64,000 nucleotides of DNA, from assembly GCA_026545765.1 (NCBI GenBank), contig CM048841.1, positions 68,880,217 to 68,944,216 on the forward strand, written 5' to 3'. This document shows, in pieces, positions 47,333 through 58,413 of the stretch. The notes under the pieces are model-generated. The model had not been told where the DNA came from. It worked only from the letters and a program-made list of their open reading frames with translations, and made no database searches. The position numbers were made by a program, and so were the translations under genes. The stretch's first letter is position 1. Each line of letters begins with the position of its first letter. The stretch is from Plantago major (Eukaryota > Streptophyta > Magnoliopsida > Lamiales > Plantaginaceae).

Positions 47333-49652
47333 GCTTTCAGATACCTGTCAGGTTTCTGGGTCTGCTTCTCAGCAAACTTAGCTTTCCGGGCTAGATTTCT
47401 TCTAGCCCTGGCCTTCAGATTTTCAGTGGCTTGATTCATCTTCCACTTCTGATAATTGTTGTGAGCAATTCTAGCCTATAACCACCGCTCTTGCTCTTGT
47501 TTGTACTCACGAGCAAGTTGTTTCCCGATGACTTTATAGCCAATACCATTCCGAGCACCTGGTGCTATCTGAGATCTTTTCTCAACAGCTTTGCTAGTCT
47601 CTGGGTAATCTATTTTCTTTCCAGAAAACGTGACATAGGAGAATTTGTCAGCTCCTGCAATTTTTCCTTTCTGAGAGACATAGCACTGTGGGTGATTACA
47701 CTTTTCAGTGTTATGTTTCTTTTCAGAAATATTCCCAACATATTTCTTTTGGACTTGTTTTTCCCACAAAGGTTTGGTCGCAACTGCCTTTCCTTTGTCA
47801 ATAACCTTAGCTTTCTGACCGATACTGTAGGTTGTTTGGGAACCACCTTGCTGAGCACTGACAAATGTTCTTCTTTCGTCACTCTTATTTAGAGTGGTAG
47901 AACTATCTGTCTGTGTGTTCAGCCCAAGTCCTCTCTTTTCTGAAGGATCTCTTAAATAAGATTGTACTTCAGTAAGAGTGTCACTAGCTTTGGCATAAGA
48001 TTGAAAAGATAGTTCTTTCTTTTTGAGTTCTTCATTCTCAGAAAGAAGATCTTCACATTTCTTTTGAAGATTGTCCAATGCTTCTTCATGTGACTTTTCA
48101 GTCTCAGATACCTGAGCCTTGAGAAATGCATTTTCAGCATCCTTTTTCTCAGATATCTTGAGTATTTGTGAATTTTCCTTTACAAGAGAATTCTTTTCTT
48201 CTTCAAGGATCTTTGCTCTAGCTCGGACCATCAGAAATTCTCTTTCGTAGAGATCAAGTTCTCTTCTGAGATGTTCCAGATCTTTAATTCCTTCCTCATC
48301 ACTTTCATAAGTATAACAGGAAGTATGTGTTACCTCATAAACCATTAGACAAGGTTCAATGTTGGAGATATCTGGAAAGATTTCTTCAGCCATTCCACAC
48401 ACTTCTTTCTTCTTTTGACCAAAGTTAATTACTTCATGAGAAACCCGCACATTTCTGGAGAAGGCAGTGTGGAATCATCTGAGTCTTCATCCTCAGAATC
48501 AGACTCAATGTCTAGAGCATCCAATTGGAGTTGAATCTTTTTCCTTTCTTCAGTGAGCATAGCTCTCTGACTTCTCTTGAAGTTTCTTCTATCTTTCTTG
48601 TCACCTGTCTTTAGTTTGTTGAAGGCAAGGCAATCCTTCTTGAAATGACCAGGTTTCTGACAATAGAAACAGATATCGTTTCCGATTTCTGCTTCCTCAG
48701 TACTAGATGCTTATTGATCCGGCTTGTTTAGCGAGCTTTGCATATTTTTGTACTGGTTATAGTTTGAGCCTAGATGCTTTTTCAGCTTCTCTTTGGATTT
48801 TCTTCTCTCTATTTCCCGACTGACATATTTTTTCATTTGCTTTACAGCAAGAGCATCCTCAGTCACCTCCTTGCCTTCCTTCCTTTCAGAAGTTCCTTGA
48901 GCAACTAGAGCAACATTCTGCAACTTTTCAGTTGTTTGTTCTCTTTAAGTTGTCTCATAGTCAACAGTGGCAAGGTGAGAGAAAAGTTCCACTGGAGTGA
49001 TATCTGGCATTCCTTGGTTAAAGTAGAAAAACTTTGTGTGCTCCCAGTTATGATTCAGACTTCTCACAATAGTCTTAATCTTTTCTGACTAGGTATATCT
49101 ATTACTTTCTCCAAGTGCAGCCATGTCACTCATAAGTGTTGTAAACCGGAAATCTAGTTCTTCAAGAGTCTCTGTGGGACCTTGTTTAAAGTTTTGGAAT
49201 TTGAGCTTCAAAACTTCGAACTTATTTTCCTTCGTTTTAGCGATCGCACATGATTTCTTCAATCAGTTGCGAGCCACTTTCGCTTTTTTACCCCACGCTT
49301 TAATTGTATGTGCTCTGGAGTAGAACGTATGATGATATTACGAGCCTGACCATCCAGTCGATTTCTCTTGGCATCTTCCGATGTCCAGAGCTCTCTGGGC
49401 TTTGTTTCGTAAATAACTTGACTGGCAGGTCTACCACTGGTTGACACATCTGTCTGTGAAGACCCATCGCTTTGTTCTCTGTCTCTACCATTAGAAACCT
49501 CCATGACCTGCTTGAGTTGTTGAATAACTATTGGGCCATTCTTTATCACGTCGATCATTTAAATCCTTGATGGCTTCTAGGTGGAGCATCATGTTGTTCT
49601 TCCATTTCTCATAATTCTCTGGCTTGAGAATTGGGGCGTCACTTAAAGACAT
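47333..49652 (-). pseudogene. gag region of element B
   Basis: Starts at 49652 (MSLSDAPILKPENYEKWK). It has the Copia gag core (about 49,300-48,950), a CCHC knuckle near 48,650 (reading CFYCQKPGHF on the minus strand), and the long SIRE-type tail with coiled-coil heptads (48,300-47,950) and a basic end (47,900-47,476). Element C is inserted just beyond its C-terminal part, at 47,332. Broken in several places. Confidence 0.82.
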
Positions 49653-49712
49653 CCTGCAGCAAACACACTAAACAAACAAATCAAGTGTAGGTGAAAAGTA
49701 GTTAGCGGCCAC

Positions 49713-51385
49713 TGTTAGATATTTTGTTAAGAATATCTGTTTAGATTTTGTTCAGCAACATGATGACTTATCTTAGTCTCAGAAAGGTGATTAGTACTCT
49801 TGGTTCACTTGAACATTGTAAAAGAGGAAAACCACTAAGTATGATAGTCTAGCTAATCTTGTATAGGATGTTAGGTCTCAAAATGTAATTTTTATTTTAT
49901 GAAGAGAAGACCAAGAAGAAGACATCCAAGCAGAAAGCTCAACGACATTGAAGACTTGAAGAAAACTGCACAAGATTACTGAATCTGTTGTTCAGATATC
50001 TTGTAGACACAAACAGTTTTCAAACAAACTATGTCACAAGAGATATTTGAGAAATAAGACACATATCTGAAAACAAGGAAAGTGTCCACAGATATCTACT
50101 CTCAGATACCTTGAGCTTTAACCACGTTTCTGAAAGAGAAACATATATTGCAAACAAAGTTGTTTCAATAAACACAAGTGGTATCTGAAGAATGAAGATA
50201 ACGACGTGCAAAGAATCAGATAACACTAGTCTCTGATACAAAGCATAGTTCCGTTGGCACTACAGGACAAAAAGTATGGTACAATGCATTTAATGCACGG
50301 ACAGAGATGTCTGAATAAAAGCAACGGCGACTTAGAAGAAGAAGACACCTTTCTGATCTATACAGATATCGATAGTTTGAATTTGAGCCTAACGGATACT
50401 ATTCAAACGGCACTCAAATTCATCTATAAATATCAACACTTAGACAGCTTGAGAGATAGACACACACTCTGAATACGCTGAACTGAATATCTTACTCTCT
50501 CAAAGCAACTTACTTATCCTCAAAGCTTTCTGTTGCGACCAAAGCTCTTGATCTTGAGTAAACACTGAAGTTCTAAGTGTCTTGATCCTAAACAAGCAAA
50601 GCTATCTGTGAAGGAGTTGAATCAAAAGATCAACTATCTGAGATTCATTCTCTTGAACAGATATCATAAGACTTGGGTCAGTAAAATCGAACAAGATACC
50701 ATACGCTGTAAAGTGTATTAAGTAACTTAGTTCACAGAGCTATCTGAATAACTGAAAAGTTATTAAGACGCTCATCTAACAACTCAAACCTAAACCAACA
50801 CCATAACTGGCGTGGAGTACAGGAAGTACTTAGTTTGAAAAATCAGGGAATAACTCCAAGGTTACCGGAGTATAGGAAGTACTTGATTTGGGAAACTTAG
50901 GAATAACTCCAAGGTTATTGAGTATAGGAAGTACTTAGCTTGGGAAGCTAGGGAATAACTCAAAGGTTTCTGAGTACAGGAAGTACTTGGCTGTGAAAGC
51001 CGGTGAACAACTCAGGGGGAACATTTGGTTGGGAACCAATTGTTAAGAATCCTAGAATAGGATTATTGTAAGGAAAACTCAATTATCTGTTCTAGTGAAT
51101 TCTAGGTCTCTGATAGACCGAAGTGGATTAGTTGGAGGATTACGCCACCTCCAGATACCACTATACTTGCTGTGTCGTTTACGTTTCTGTATTTATACTT
51201 CAGCAACACATACACACTTATTAACTGTTTCAGCACTTATCTTTATTAAGTCTTCCGCACTTTGATTCTAAGTATCAGATATCCATTCAGATATCTGAGA
51301 AATAGTTGTTATCGACAAAAAGTTTTAAAAGACTATTCACCCCCCCCCCCTCTAGTCTTTTACTTTGCCGTTATCTGGACCAACA
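49713..51385 (+). mobile_element. Solo LTR, element A family, inserted in the leader of B
   Basis: 1673 bp, TGTTAGATATTTTG..GGACCAACA, plus strand, nearly the same as the LTR at 1388-3071. Flanks GCCAC and GGCAC are a near-match target duplication; the uninterrupted target is seen in the spare leader copy at 9334-9441 (GTGGGCACTTATC). It has TATAAATA at 50425-50432 and four units of the AAGTACTT repeat. It was left by recombination between two LTRs of a once complete element. Confidence 0.9.
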
Positions 51386-51448
51386 GGCACTTATCTGGGA
51401 TCTAAGTTTAGTGCAGAAGGCTTGAGAACCTCCTGCTCTGATACCACT
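51386..51448 (-). promoter_or_regulatory. Leader start and primer-binding site of element B
   Basis: GCTCTGATACCA at 51435-51446 is the complement of the initiator tRNA-Met primer site TGGTATCAGAGC, two bases from the LTR. The remaining leader continues left of the solo LTR at 49653-49712. Confidence 0.85.
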
Positions 51449-53026
51449 TGTTGGTCCGGATAACGGCAAAGTAAAAGACTAGAGGGGGGGGGGTGAATAG
51501 TCTTTTAAAACGTTTATCGATAAACACGGTTTCTCAGATATCTGTGAAGATTTCTGATACTTAATTTTAGAGAGCGGAAGAATTTTCTGTGATAAGTGCA
51601 CGTGCTCAGCGAGATAGGTGTAAATACTTTGCAAGGTAAATTAAGCAAGTAATAAGATGCAGAATGTAAATAACACAAGTCTTTTTATAGTGGTATCTGA
51701 AGGTGGCGTAATCCTTCAACTAATCCACTTCGGCCTTTCTCAGACCTAGAATTCACTAAGACAGATAAATGATGTAACCTTACAAATATCTTCTCTTGAT
51801 TCCTAATTACACTAGGTTCCCAACCAAGTGTTCCCCCTGAGTTATTCCCCGGCTTTCACAGCCAAGTACTTCCTGTACTCGGAAACCTCTTTCCTGGAGT
51901 TGTTCCTTAGTTTCCCAAACTAAGTACTTCACCTCGCCAATTAAGGTGTTGGTTAAGGTAGTTTGTCAGGTGAGCTTCTTTAATAACTTGTTCAGTTATG
52001 CAGATAGCTCTATGAATCAAGTATACTTAATACACTTTGCAATGTATGGTATCTTGTTCTTTACTAACCCAAGTCTATGATAAGTGTTCAAGAGAATGAA
52101 TCTCAGATATCAAATCTTAATTCAATTCTTTCACAAATAGCAATGCTTGTTAAGGATCATGACACTTAGAACTTTTGTGCTACTTAGAATCAAGAGCTTT
52201 TGGTCATGAAGCTTGAAGGTAAGTAGTGTGCTTGAGAGCTTGTGTGAGTATTCAAAGTAAGTTCGGTGTTCTAAGGTGTGTTCTCAAGGCGGTCTAAGTG
52301 TTGATATTTATAGATGAATTTGAGTGCCCTTGAATAGTATCCCAAGTTAAAAAATTCAAAAAAACTATCGATATCTATATATATATAAGTAGACGCCTTT
52401 CTCTCTCTTCTTAGGTACTTTTGTTCAGACATCTCCCGTCTGCCGCATTTAATGCAATCGCATTATACTTTTGTCCTCAGAGTGCCAACGAACTATGCAT
52501 GGTATCGTAGATCTTTATACTATCGATTTCTCGATCTTGTGCGTCCTTTTCAAGAGTTTATCACAACTTGGATATCACTTGTTGAAACAACTTGTTATAA
52601 TATATTTCTTTTCGAAACATAGTTTATGTCCAAGGTATCGGCGTGAATATCTGGGCACTTTCCTCGTCTCAGAAACCTTTTATTTCTCAGATATCTTTTT
52701 GCAACACTGTTTATTTAAAAACGCTTGTGTCTTTAAGATATCTGGTCATAGGTATCTGGAAGCCTTTGTCTTCAGCAATCTTGTGCAGTCTTCAAATCTT
52801 CAAATCCGTTGAACTTTTCATGCTGGATGCCTTCTTCTTGGTCTTCTTTTTAGAAAATAAAAATTACATTCAGAGACCTAACATCCTATACAAGATTAGC
52901 TAGACTATCATACTTAGTGAGTTTCCTCTTTTACAGTGTTCAAGTGAACCAAGAGTACTAACCACCTTTCTGAGCGAAGATAAGTCATTAGGTTGCTGAT
53001 CAAAATCTAAACAGATAATCCTAACA
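51449..53026 (-). repeat. 5' LTR of element B
   Basis: 1578 bp, minus strand, TGTTAGGATTATCTG..CCGGACCAACA. Collinear with 9442-11022. The part at about 52,320-52,650 is clearly more diverged than the rest, with many short length differences, while the flanking parts are almost identical. Confidence 0.9.
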
Positions 53027-53339
53027 CCTTTCTTCCCCGAAATTGATAAGTCCTCCCAGCAACGATTAAGCAAACAATAATACTGAAGAACGATCTCAAT
53101 AGTTTCGATTATGTGGAAACCGCCTTCACTAGGGTTATAGAGGCAGAGTATGGTGGTTTTTTTTTTTTTGTTTTGGCGGGTGAATGAAGAAGAAGACGAT
53201 ACGTCTTATGTTTAATACAGAATATCCCATCTTTTAGCTTTTCTTTTTTTTTTTTCATCCACATAATGCCAAGCAAGCAGCCACGTCAGTTTGTGTCACA
53301 CGTAATCGCCGGTGTCAGCGTCGGAAGTGGAAATTGGGT
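53027..53339 (-). other. 5' region of the MULE (mudrA leader)
   Basis: No ORF. On the minus strand it runs from the inner edge of the terminal repeat to the insertion point of B, with an A-rich run and a CTATAACCCTAGTGAAGG stretch, and probably held the promoter and untranslated leader of mudrA. The start codon itself is not seen. Confidence 0.5.
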
Positions 53340-53415
53340 TATATGTAATTGTTCAAATAGCGGGTATGTATCTGTAATTGTCCTGTCTAGCAGGGGGTGT
53401 ATATGTAAATGACCC
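53340..53415 (-). repeat. Right terminal inverted repeat of the MULE
   Basis: Complement of the left end: GGGTCATTTACATATACACC reading inward, then the well-kept TACCCGCTATTTGAACAATT. Followed on the plus strand by the shared flank TAGTATATAATT (53416-53427). Confidence 0.8.
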
Positions 53416-53528
53416 TAGTATATAATTTATAATATTACATATTAGCCCCAAATAAAAATCTAGCTATGAAATAGGGATGTTCCAGATAAGGTTATACTGA
53501 AACTAATGTCAGATATCATTGTATTTTA

Positions 53529-53865
53529 CTTCCTCCATCCCGGGAATAGCTTCCCGTTTGGTTTTTTGGTCAACCAAATAAGGAAATGGGGAGTATTGGA
53601 TTTTATTTAAATGGAAATCTAATAAAGAATGATTAAAAGTTGATAGTGGGTTGATAAAGTGAAAAGTTGAGTATTATTTAAATGAAGAAAGAATAAAGAA
53701 TGAATAAAAATGAGATAGTGGGTTGGTAAAGTTGTAAATAAGAATGTATTATGAGGTTATTGATTAGGTAGGATAGGTGATCTCATTACCAAAAATGGAA
53801 AGGGGAAGCTTTGTATGGGACAACTAAAATGGCAAAATGGGAAGCTTTAACCGGGACGGAGGAAG
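53529..53865. mobile_element. Stowaway-type MITE 1
   Basis: 337 bp between TA dinucleotides (53527-53528 and 53866-53867). The inverted ends CTTCCTCCATCCCGGGAA and CTTCCTCCGTCCCGGTTA match the CTCCCTCCGTCCC end of Stowaway (Tc1/mariner) MITEs. No coding capacity. Confidence 0.88.
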
Positions 53866-53890
53866 TAGTTCTTAGCCATCCAATCTAATA

Positions 53891-54201
53891 CTCCACCCCG
53901 TCCATTAAAAACTTCATAAGAAGCTACTTTCTCTTGGTTTAAGGAGAATTAGTTAATTATTGGTTTGTGAATGATCGTACATTGATTGATAAAGTTGTAA
54001 GTGGGGTGATAAAGTATGTGAGATAGTGAATAAAATGATGATAAAATAGGAAAGAGAAATAATAAAGAATTAGTTAGTGGGATAAAAACTTTTCCTTTTT
54101 TAAGTTAAAAAAAATCTAATGAAAAACACACACACAAAAAAAAAAAAAAAAAAAGGAAAAGAAAAAGGAGAGTTACAAAGTTTTTAAGAGAACTTAGGGA
54201 G
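53891..54201. mobile_element. Stowaway-type MITE 2
   Basis: 311 bp between TA dinucleotides (53889-53890 and 54202-54203). Inverted ends CTCCACCCCGTCCATTAAAA and CTCCCTAAGTTCTCTTAAAA. It contains an A-rich run of about 20 near 54,140. Diverged, so older than MITE 1 or of another subfamily. Confidence 0.8.
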
Positions 54202-54203
54202 TA

Positions 54204-54398
54204 TGATTCAATCTTGGCCACAAATAAAATACAATTGCATTATTATTAGAAGAGAAAATTTTTCTTTACACACAAACCTTTGGGCCAACTTTGAGTTCGC
54301 ACACACTTCTTTTTTTCCTTCAATTTGACACGTAAACCTTTGGAAAATTTTCAAGTTACACACTCGACTGGACGGCGTTAGTAAAATTCGTCAAGTCG
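54204..54398. other. Possible DNA-transposon end left of element D
   Basis: No ORF. Two imperfect copies of a 40-base unit with AAACCTTTGG (about 54,276 and 54,325), the second followed by GACTGGACGGCGTTAGTAAA, resemble terminal repeats of plant DNA transposons. Element D interrupts right after, at 54399, so any partner end lies beyond the window. Low confidence. Confidence 0.3.
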
Positions 54399-55808
54399 TG
54401 TTAGGAATATCTGTTAGTTTTTTGATCATTCATCACATGTTCCTATCTTAGCCAGAAAGGTGATTAAGTACTCTTGGTTCACTTGAACATTGTAAAAGAG
54501 GAAATCACTGAGTATAATTAGTCTAGTAAATCTTGTATTAGGATTATAGGTCTCTGAGTGTAATTTTTATTTTAAGAAGACCATGAAGATCAATCCTTGC
54601 AATGGAGCTTTTCTGAAGATTACAAGACCAGAGATTGCACAAGATTTATGAAGACACCAAGGTTTAGTCTCACTCGGAAAGACTATGTCCTTAATCCTTT
54701 CTTAAGTACTTTTAGTTACTTTTGAAACATGATTCTGGAACATATGACATCATGAGTATGGAGCATGCAAGCCATCAGAAAGGCTAATGTATCCGTTGAA
54801 GACTACAGGACAAGAAATAGTACATATGCATTAATTGCATCGGCAGAAAAGCCGCTAAAGCACAGTCCTCTCTGAGATATGAGACAAGGACTTCTGAGTA
54901 CTCATTTCAAGATAAGTATAGACTGAATTTGAATTGTGTCTAACGGATAACATCCCAATGACTCTCTAATTCATCTATAAATATCACACACTTAGATGCT
55001 GAGAAATACGACCGTAGAACGATCTAACTTGCAAACTTACAATCTAGCAAAGTATTCTCTCAAGCACTCTACTACCCTTTCTGAAAGCTTTCTGTTGCTT
55101 GAAGAATCACTAGTAGTTCTAAGTTATCCTGAACCTTAACAAGAGATTGTTATTCGTGAAAGAGTTGAACTATCAGATAACCTTTCTGAAGCTCATTCTC
55201 CAGAACGGACATCAATTACTTGGGTCAGTGGAGAGCAGATTGCCATACACTGAACAAGTGTATTAAGTAGTCTTGTTCTATTAGGCTCTCGAAACATAAG
55301 CGAAAAGTTATCGAGAAGCCTCTCCGACAAACCTTATAACCAACACCATCAAGGCGTGGAGTAGAGGAAGTACTTGATTTGGGAAATCGGGAATAACTCA
55401 AGGTTATCTCGAGTAGAGGAAGTACTTAGCTCTAGGAGTCGGGAATAACTCAGGGGGAACATTTGGTTGGGAACCAATTGTTTAAGAATCTTAGAATAGG
55501 ATTTTTGTAAGGTGAACTCAATTATCTGTTCTAGTGAATTCTAGGTCTCAGAAAGACCGAAGTGGATTAGTTGGAGGATTACGCCACCTCCAGATACCAC
55601 TATACTTCATGTTATTTACCTTCGTATTTATCTTTCAAAGAGCACACACACACACTTATTTATTGTTTACGCACTTACCTATCTTAAAGTCTTCCGCTCG
55701 AATTTAAGTATCGAACCCCAAGTTTCGAGAAAGCTGTGTTTATCGACAAAAGTTTAAAAGACTATTCACCCCCCTTTAGTATTTTACTTTGCGTTATACG
55801 GACTAACA
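54399..55808 (+). repeat. 5' LTR of element D
   Basis: 1410 bp, TGTTAGG..CTAACA, collinear with the LTRs of C. The primer site after it (from 55,811) is diverged from TGGTATCAGAGC. The last 500 bases carry many short length differences from C. Confidence 0.88.
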
Positions 55809-55917
55809 AGTGGTTTGAGCAGGAGGTTCCCAATCATACACTGAACACAGATCCCCGAATAGGTGAAGAAACTTTTTCCTTCGAGGACTATATAATTTGT
55901 GTGTTAAGTGTGTAGGT

Positions 55918-58398
55918 ATGTCTCTGAGAGATGCACCCGTTCTAAAGCCAGAAAACTACAAGAAATGGAAGAAAAACATGATGCTCCATCTGGAGGCCAT
56001 TAGTGATGAGATGATCTATGTCATCAATGAAGGGCCTATCAAAATCAGACAACTCAAACAAGTCACTGAGGTTTCTGATGGAAGAAAAGCCTCAGACACG
56101 GAAGATGGAAGCGAGGACATGGTTGCTAGTGATAGTGGTCATGTTGCTCGTGGAAGCATTATGTATGAAGACAAGCTAAGAGAGCTCTGGACATCTGAAG
56201 ATGCCAAGAGACACAGATTGTATGGTCAAGCTCGTAATATAATCATCAGATCGACACCTGAGCACATCTGATTAAGCGTAGGGTGCTAAAGCGGTGAAAG
56301 TTACAGCAATTGATTGAAGAAATGCATGCGGGAGAAAACCAAAGAAAACAAGTTCGAAGTTCTTAAATTGAAGTTCCAAAACTTCAAACAAGGTCCCACT
56401 GAAACTCTGGAAGAACTTGATTTCAGGTTTACTACTCTTATGAGTGATATGGCTGCACTTGGTGAAAGCAACAGATACTCCCAGTCAGAAAAGATTAAGA
56501 CTATTGTCAGAAGTCTCAAGCACAACTGGGAGCACACTAAATTCTTTTATTTCAACCAAGGAATGCCAAATATTACTCCAGTAGAGCTCTTCTCTCATCT
56601 TGCTACTGTAGATTATGAGACAACTTAGAGAGAACAAACAGCTGAGAAGTTGCAAAGTGTTGCTCTAGTCTCTCAAGGTACTTCTGAAAAGAAAGATACC
56701 AAAGACGCATCTGAAGAAAATGCTCTTGCAGTAAGACACATGAATAAATTTGTGAGTCAAGAGATTGAGAGAAGAAAAGCTAAAGAAAAGCTGAAAAAGC
56801 ATTTTGGCCCAAACTATCATCAGTACAAGAACATTCAACTAAACAACTCTTTGAAGACCCCCATTCAGAAAGGTGTTAGTACTGAATCAGTAGAGATAGG
56901 AAATGATATCTGCTTCTATTGTCAAAAGCCTGGTCACTTCAAGAGATTGCCCTTTAAACAAGCTCAAGACAGTGACAAGAAGGATGAAGAAATTACAAAA
57001 GAAATCAAAGGGCCTTATTGGTGAAGAAAGGAAGAAGATTCAAATCAACTTGATGCTCTAGATATTGAGAGATTCGAAGATGGAGATTGGATAACTCAAA
57101 CCTACCATCACCGAATTGTGGAATCACCCACAACGAATCGACTTGCTTAAGAAGAATGAAATGTGTGGAGTTCTTTGAGATTCTTTGGTCGGACATCTCC
57201 AACATAGAAATGTGTCTTATGGCTGATGAGGTAACTAACATTTCACAATTTACGTACTATGAGAGTGATGATGGAATTGAGGATCCGAGTTAATCGAGGA
57301 ATTGAATTGGATCGTTATGAGAAAGAATTTCTGGAAGCACAATCCAAAACCAGAATTCTAGAGGAAAGCAAAGAAACTCTTGAAAAAGAGGTTTCTGAGC
57401 TAACCAGGGTATCTGAGAACAAGAGCGCTGAAATAGCCCTTCTGAAAAGTCAGATATATCTGAAAATGAAAATTTTCACAAACTAGCCTTGGATGAACTT
57501 AATAAGAAAATGATGAAGCTGCTTTCTGAGAATGAGGAACTCCGAAAGAAAGAGCTATCCTTCCAATCTTATGCAAAGGCTAGTGACACTCTCACTGAGG
57601 TTCAATCATATATGAGAGATCCCTCTGGGAAAGGTGGACTTGGACTTGATGAACAATCAAGCAATTCGTCTCCTCTGAAGAAGGGTGATGATAGGTTGAC
57701 CTTTGTAAAAAGTCAACAGAATGGTTCTTCAACCACCTATAGCATTGGTCAGAAAGCTAGGGTAGTTGACAAAGGAAAAGGAGTAGTAACTCAGCCTTTG
57801 AAAGAACAACAAGTTCACAAGAAATATGTGGATAAGGTTTACGAAGAAACACAACCCTCAGACATGCAACCATCCACAGTGCTATATTACTAAGAAGGGA
57901 AGAATTGCTGGAATAGGCAAATTCTCAACTATACCATTTTATGAAAATAAAGATGGTGCAGAAACTAGTAAGGCTTCTGAAGACCGCATTCAGAAAGCCA
58001 AAGGTGTTCGAAATGGCATTGGCTATCGTGCTATTGGAAAAGTCCTTTTACAACAATATAAGGAAGGACAAGAACAATGGCGGTCGATATTGCGTGTGAA
58101 TAAGCAGTGGAAGAAATCTCAAACCACTGAAAAACTGAATGCCAAAGCTAGAAGGAACCTGGCCAGAAAGGTTAAGTTTGCTGAAAAGCAACCCCAGAAA
58201 CCCAGGATCCAGAAAGCACCAAAGGGAACACCTAGAAACACCCCAAGAAGGAAGATTGAGATCAAAATTACTAATTTCATTGCATCTCCTTCTGTTCAAG
58301 TTAGACAAAAATAAACTCCCAAGAAATTCACTAAAATGTGGATTCCTACTGGAAGAATGTTTAGTCTAAATGGTTCCATCTCTGAACCAAGAACCTAA
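55918..58398 (+). pseudogene. gag region of element D (C-type)
   Basis: ATG at 55918 (MSLRDAPVLKPENYKKWKK). Gag core at 56,330-56,620, CCHC region at about 56,915, coiled-coil tail 57,300-57,600, basic tail to 58,300, and the same gag end as C. It is broken in several places. Close to C throughout. Confidence 0.8.
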
Positions 58399-58413
58399 CT
58401 CCTGTTTCCTGTT

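Larger units (their letters stand above)
9334..53026 (-). mobile_element. Copia (SIRE-like) element B, minus strand, with nested insertions
   Basis: Read right to left: 5' LTR (53026-51449), primer-binding site, leader, gag (49652-47333), pol (21332-17780), env-like ORF (16999-11383), polypurine tract, 3' LTR (11022-9442), and then a second, short copy of primer site plus leader (9441-9334). Solo LTR 49713-51385 and element C (21338-47327) are inserted in it; without these it is about 16 kb. It lies in the 5' part of the MULE transposase gene. It is broken, with perhaps one to two dozen interruptions across its genes, and is older than C and E because they lie inside it. No target duplication is visible since the left end runs past the LTR. 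Confidence 0.88.
5211..53415 (-). mobile_element. Mutator-like element (MULE), filled with nested insertions
   Basis: The two ends share an inverted sequence: the left end reads TACCCGCTATTTGAACAATT at about 5253 and the right end has its complement at about 53354-53375, with weaker similarity outward to the tips. The same 12 bases TAGTATATAATT flank both sides (5199-5210 and 53416-53427), and 9 of them would be the usual MULE target duplication. Between the ends lie mudrA exons on the minus strand (9334 down to 6305) and a GRF zinc-finger gene on the plus strand. Removing the nested elements leaves about 3.5 kb. The element is not autonomous, since the transposase core is missing. Exact tips are uncertain by a few bases because the shared flank is AT-rich. 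Confidence 0.85.

Noticed and set aside
53221-53260. T/A runs near the MULE end as a LINE or SINE tail
   Set aside because: No LINE/SINE body or target duplication adjoins; fits the MULE leader.
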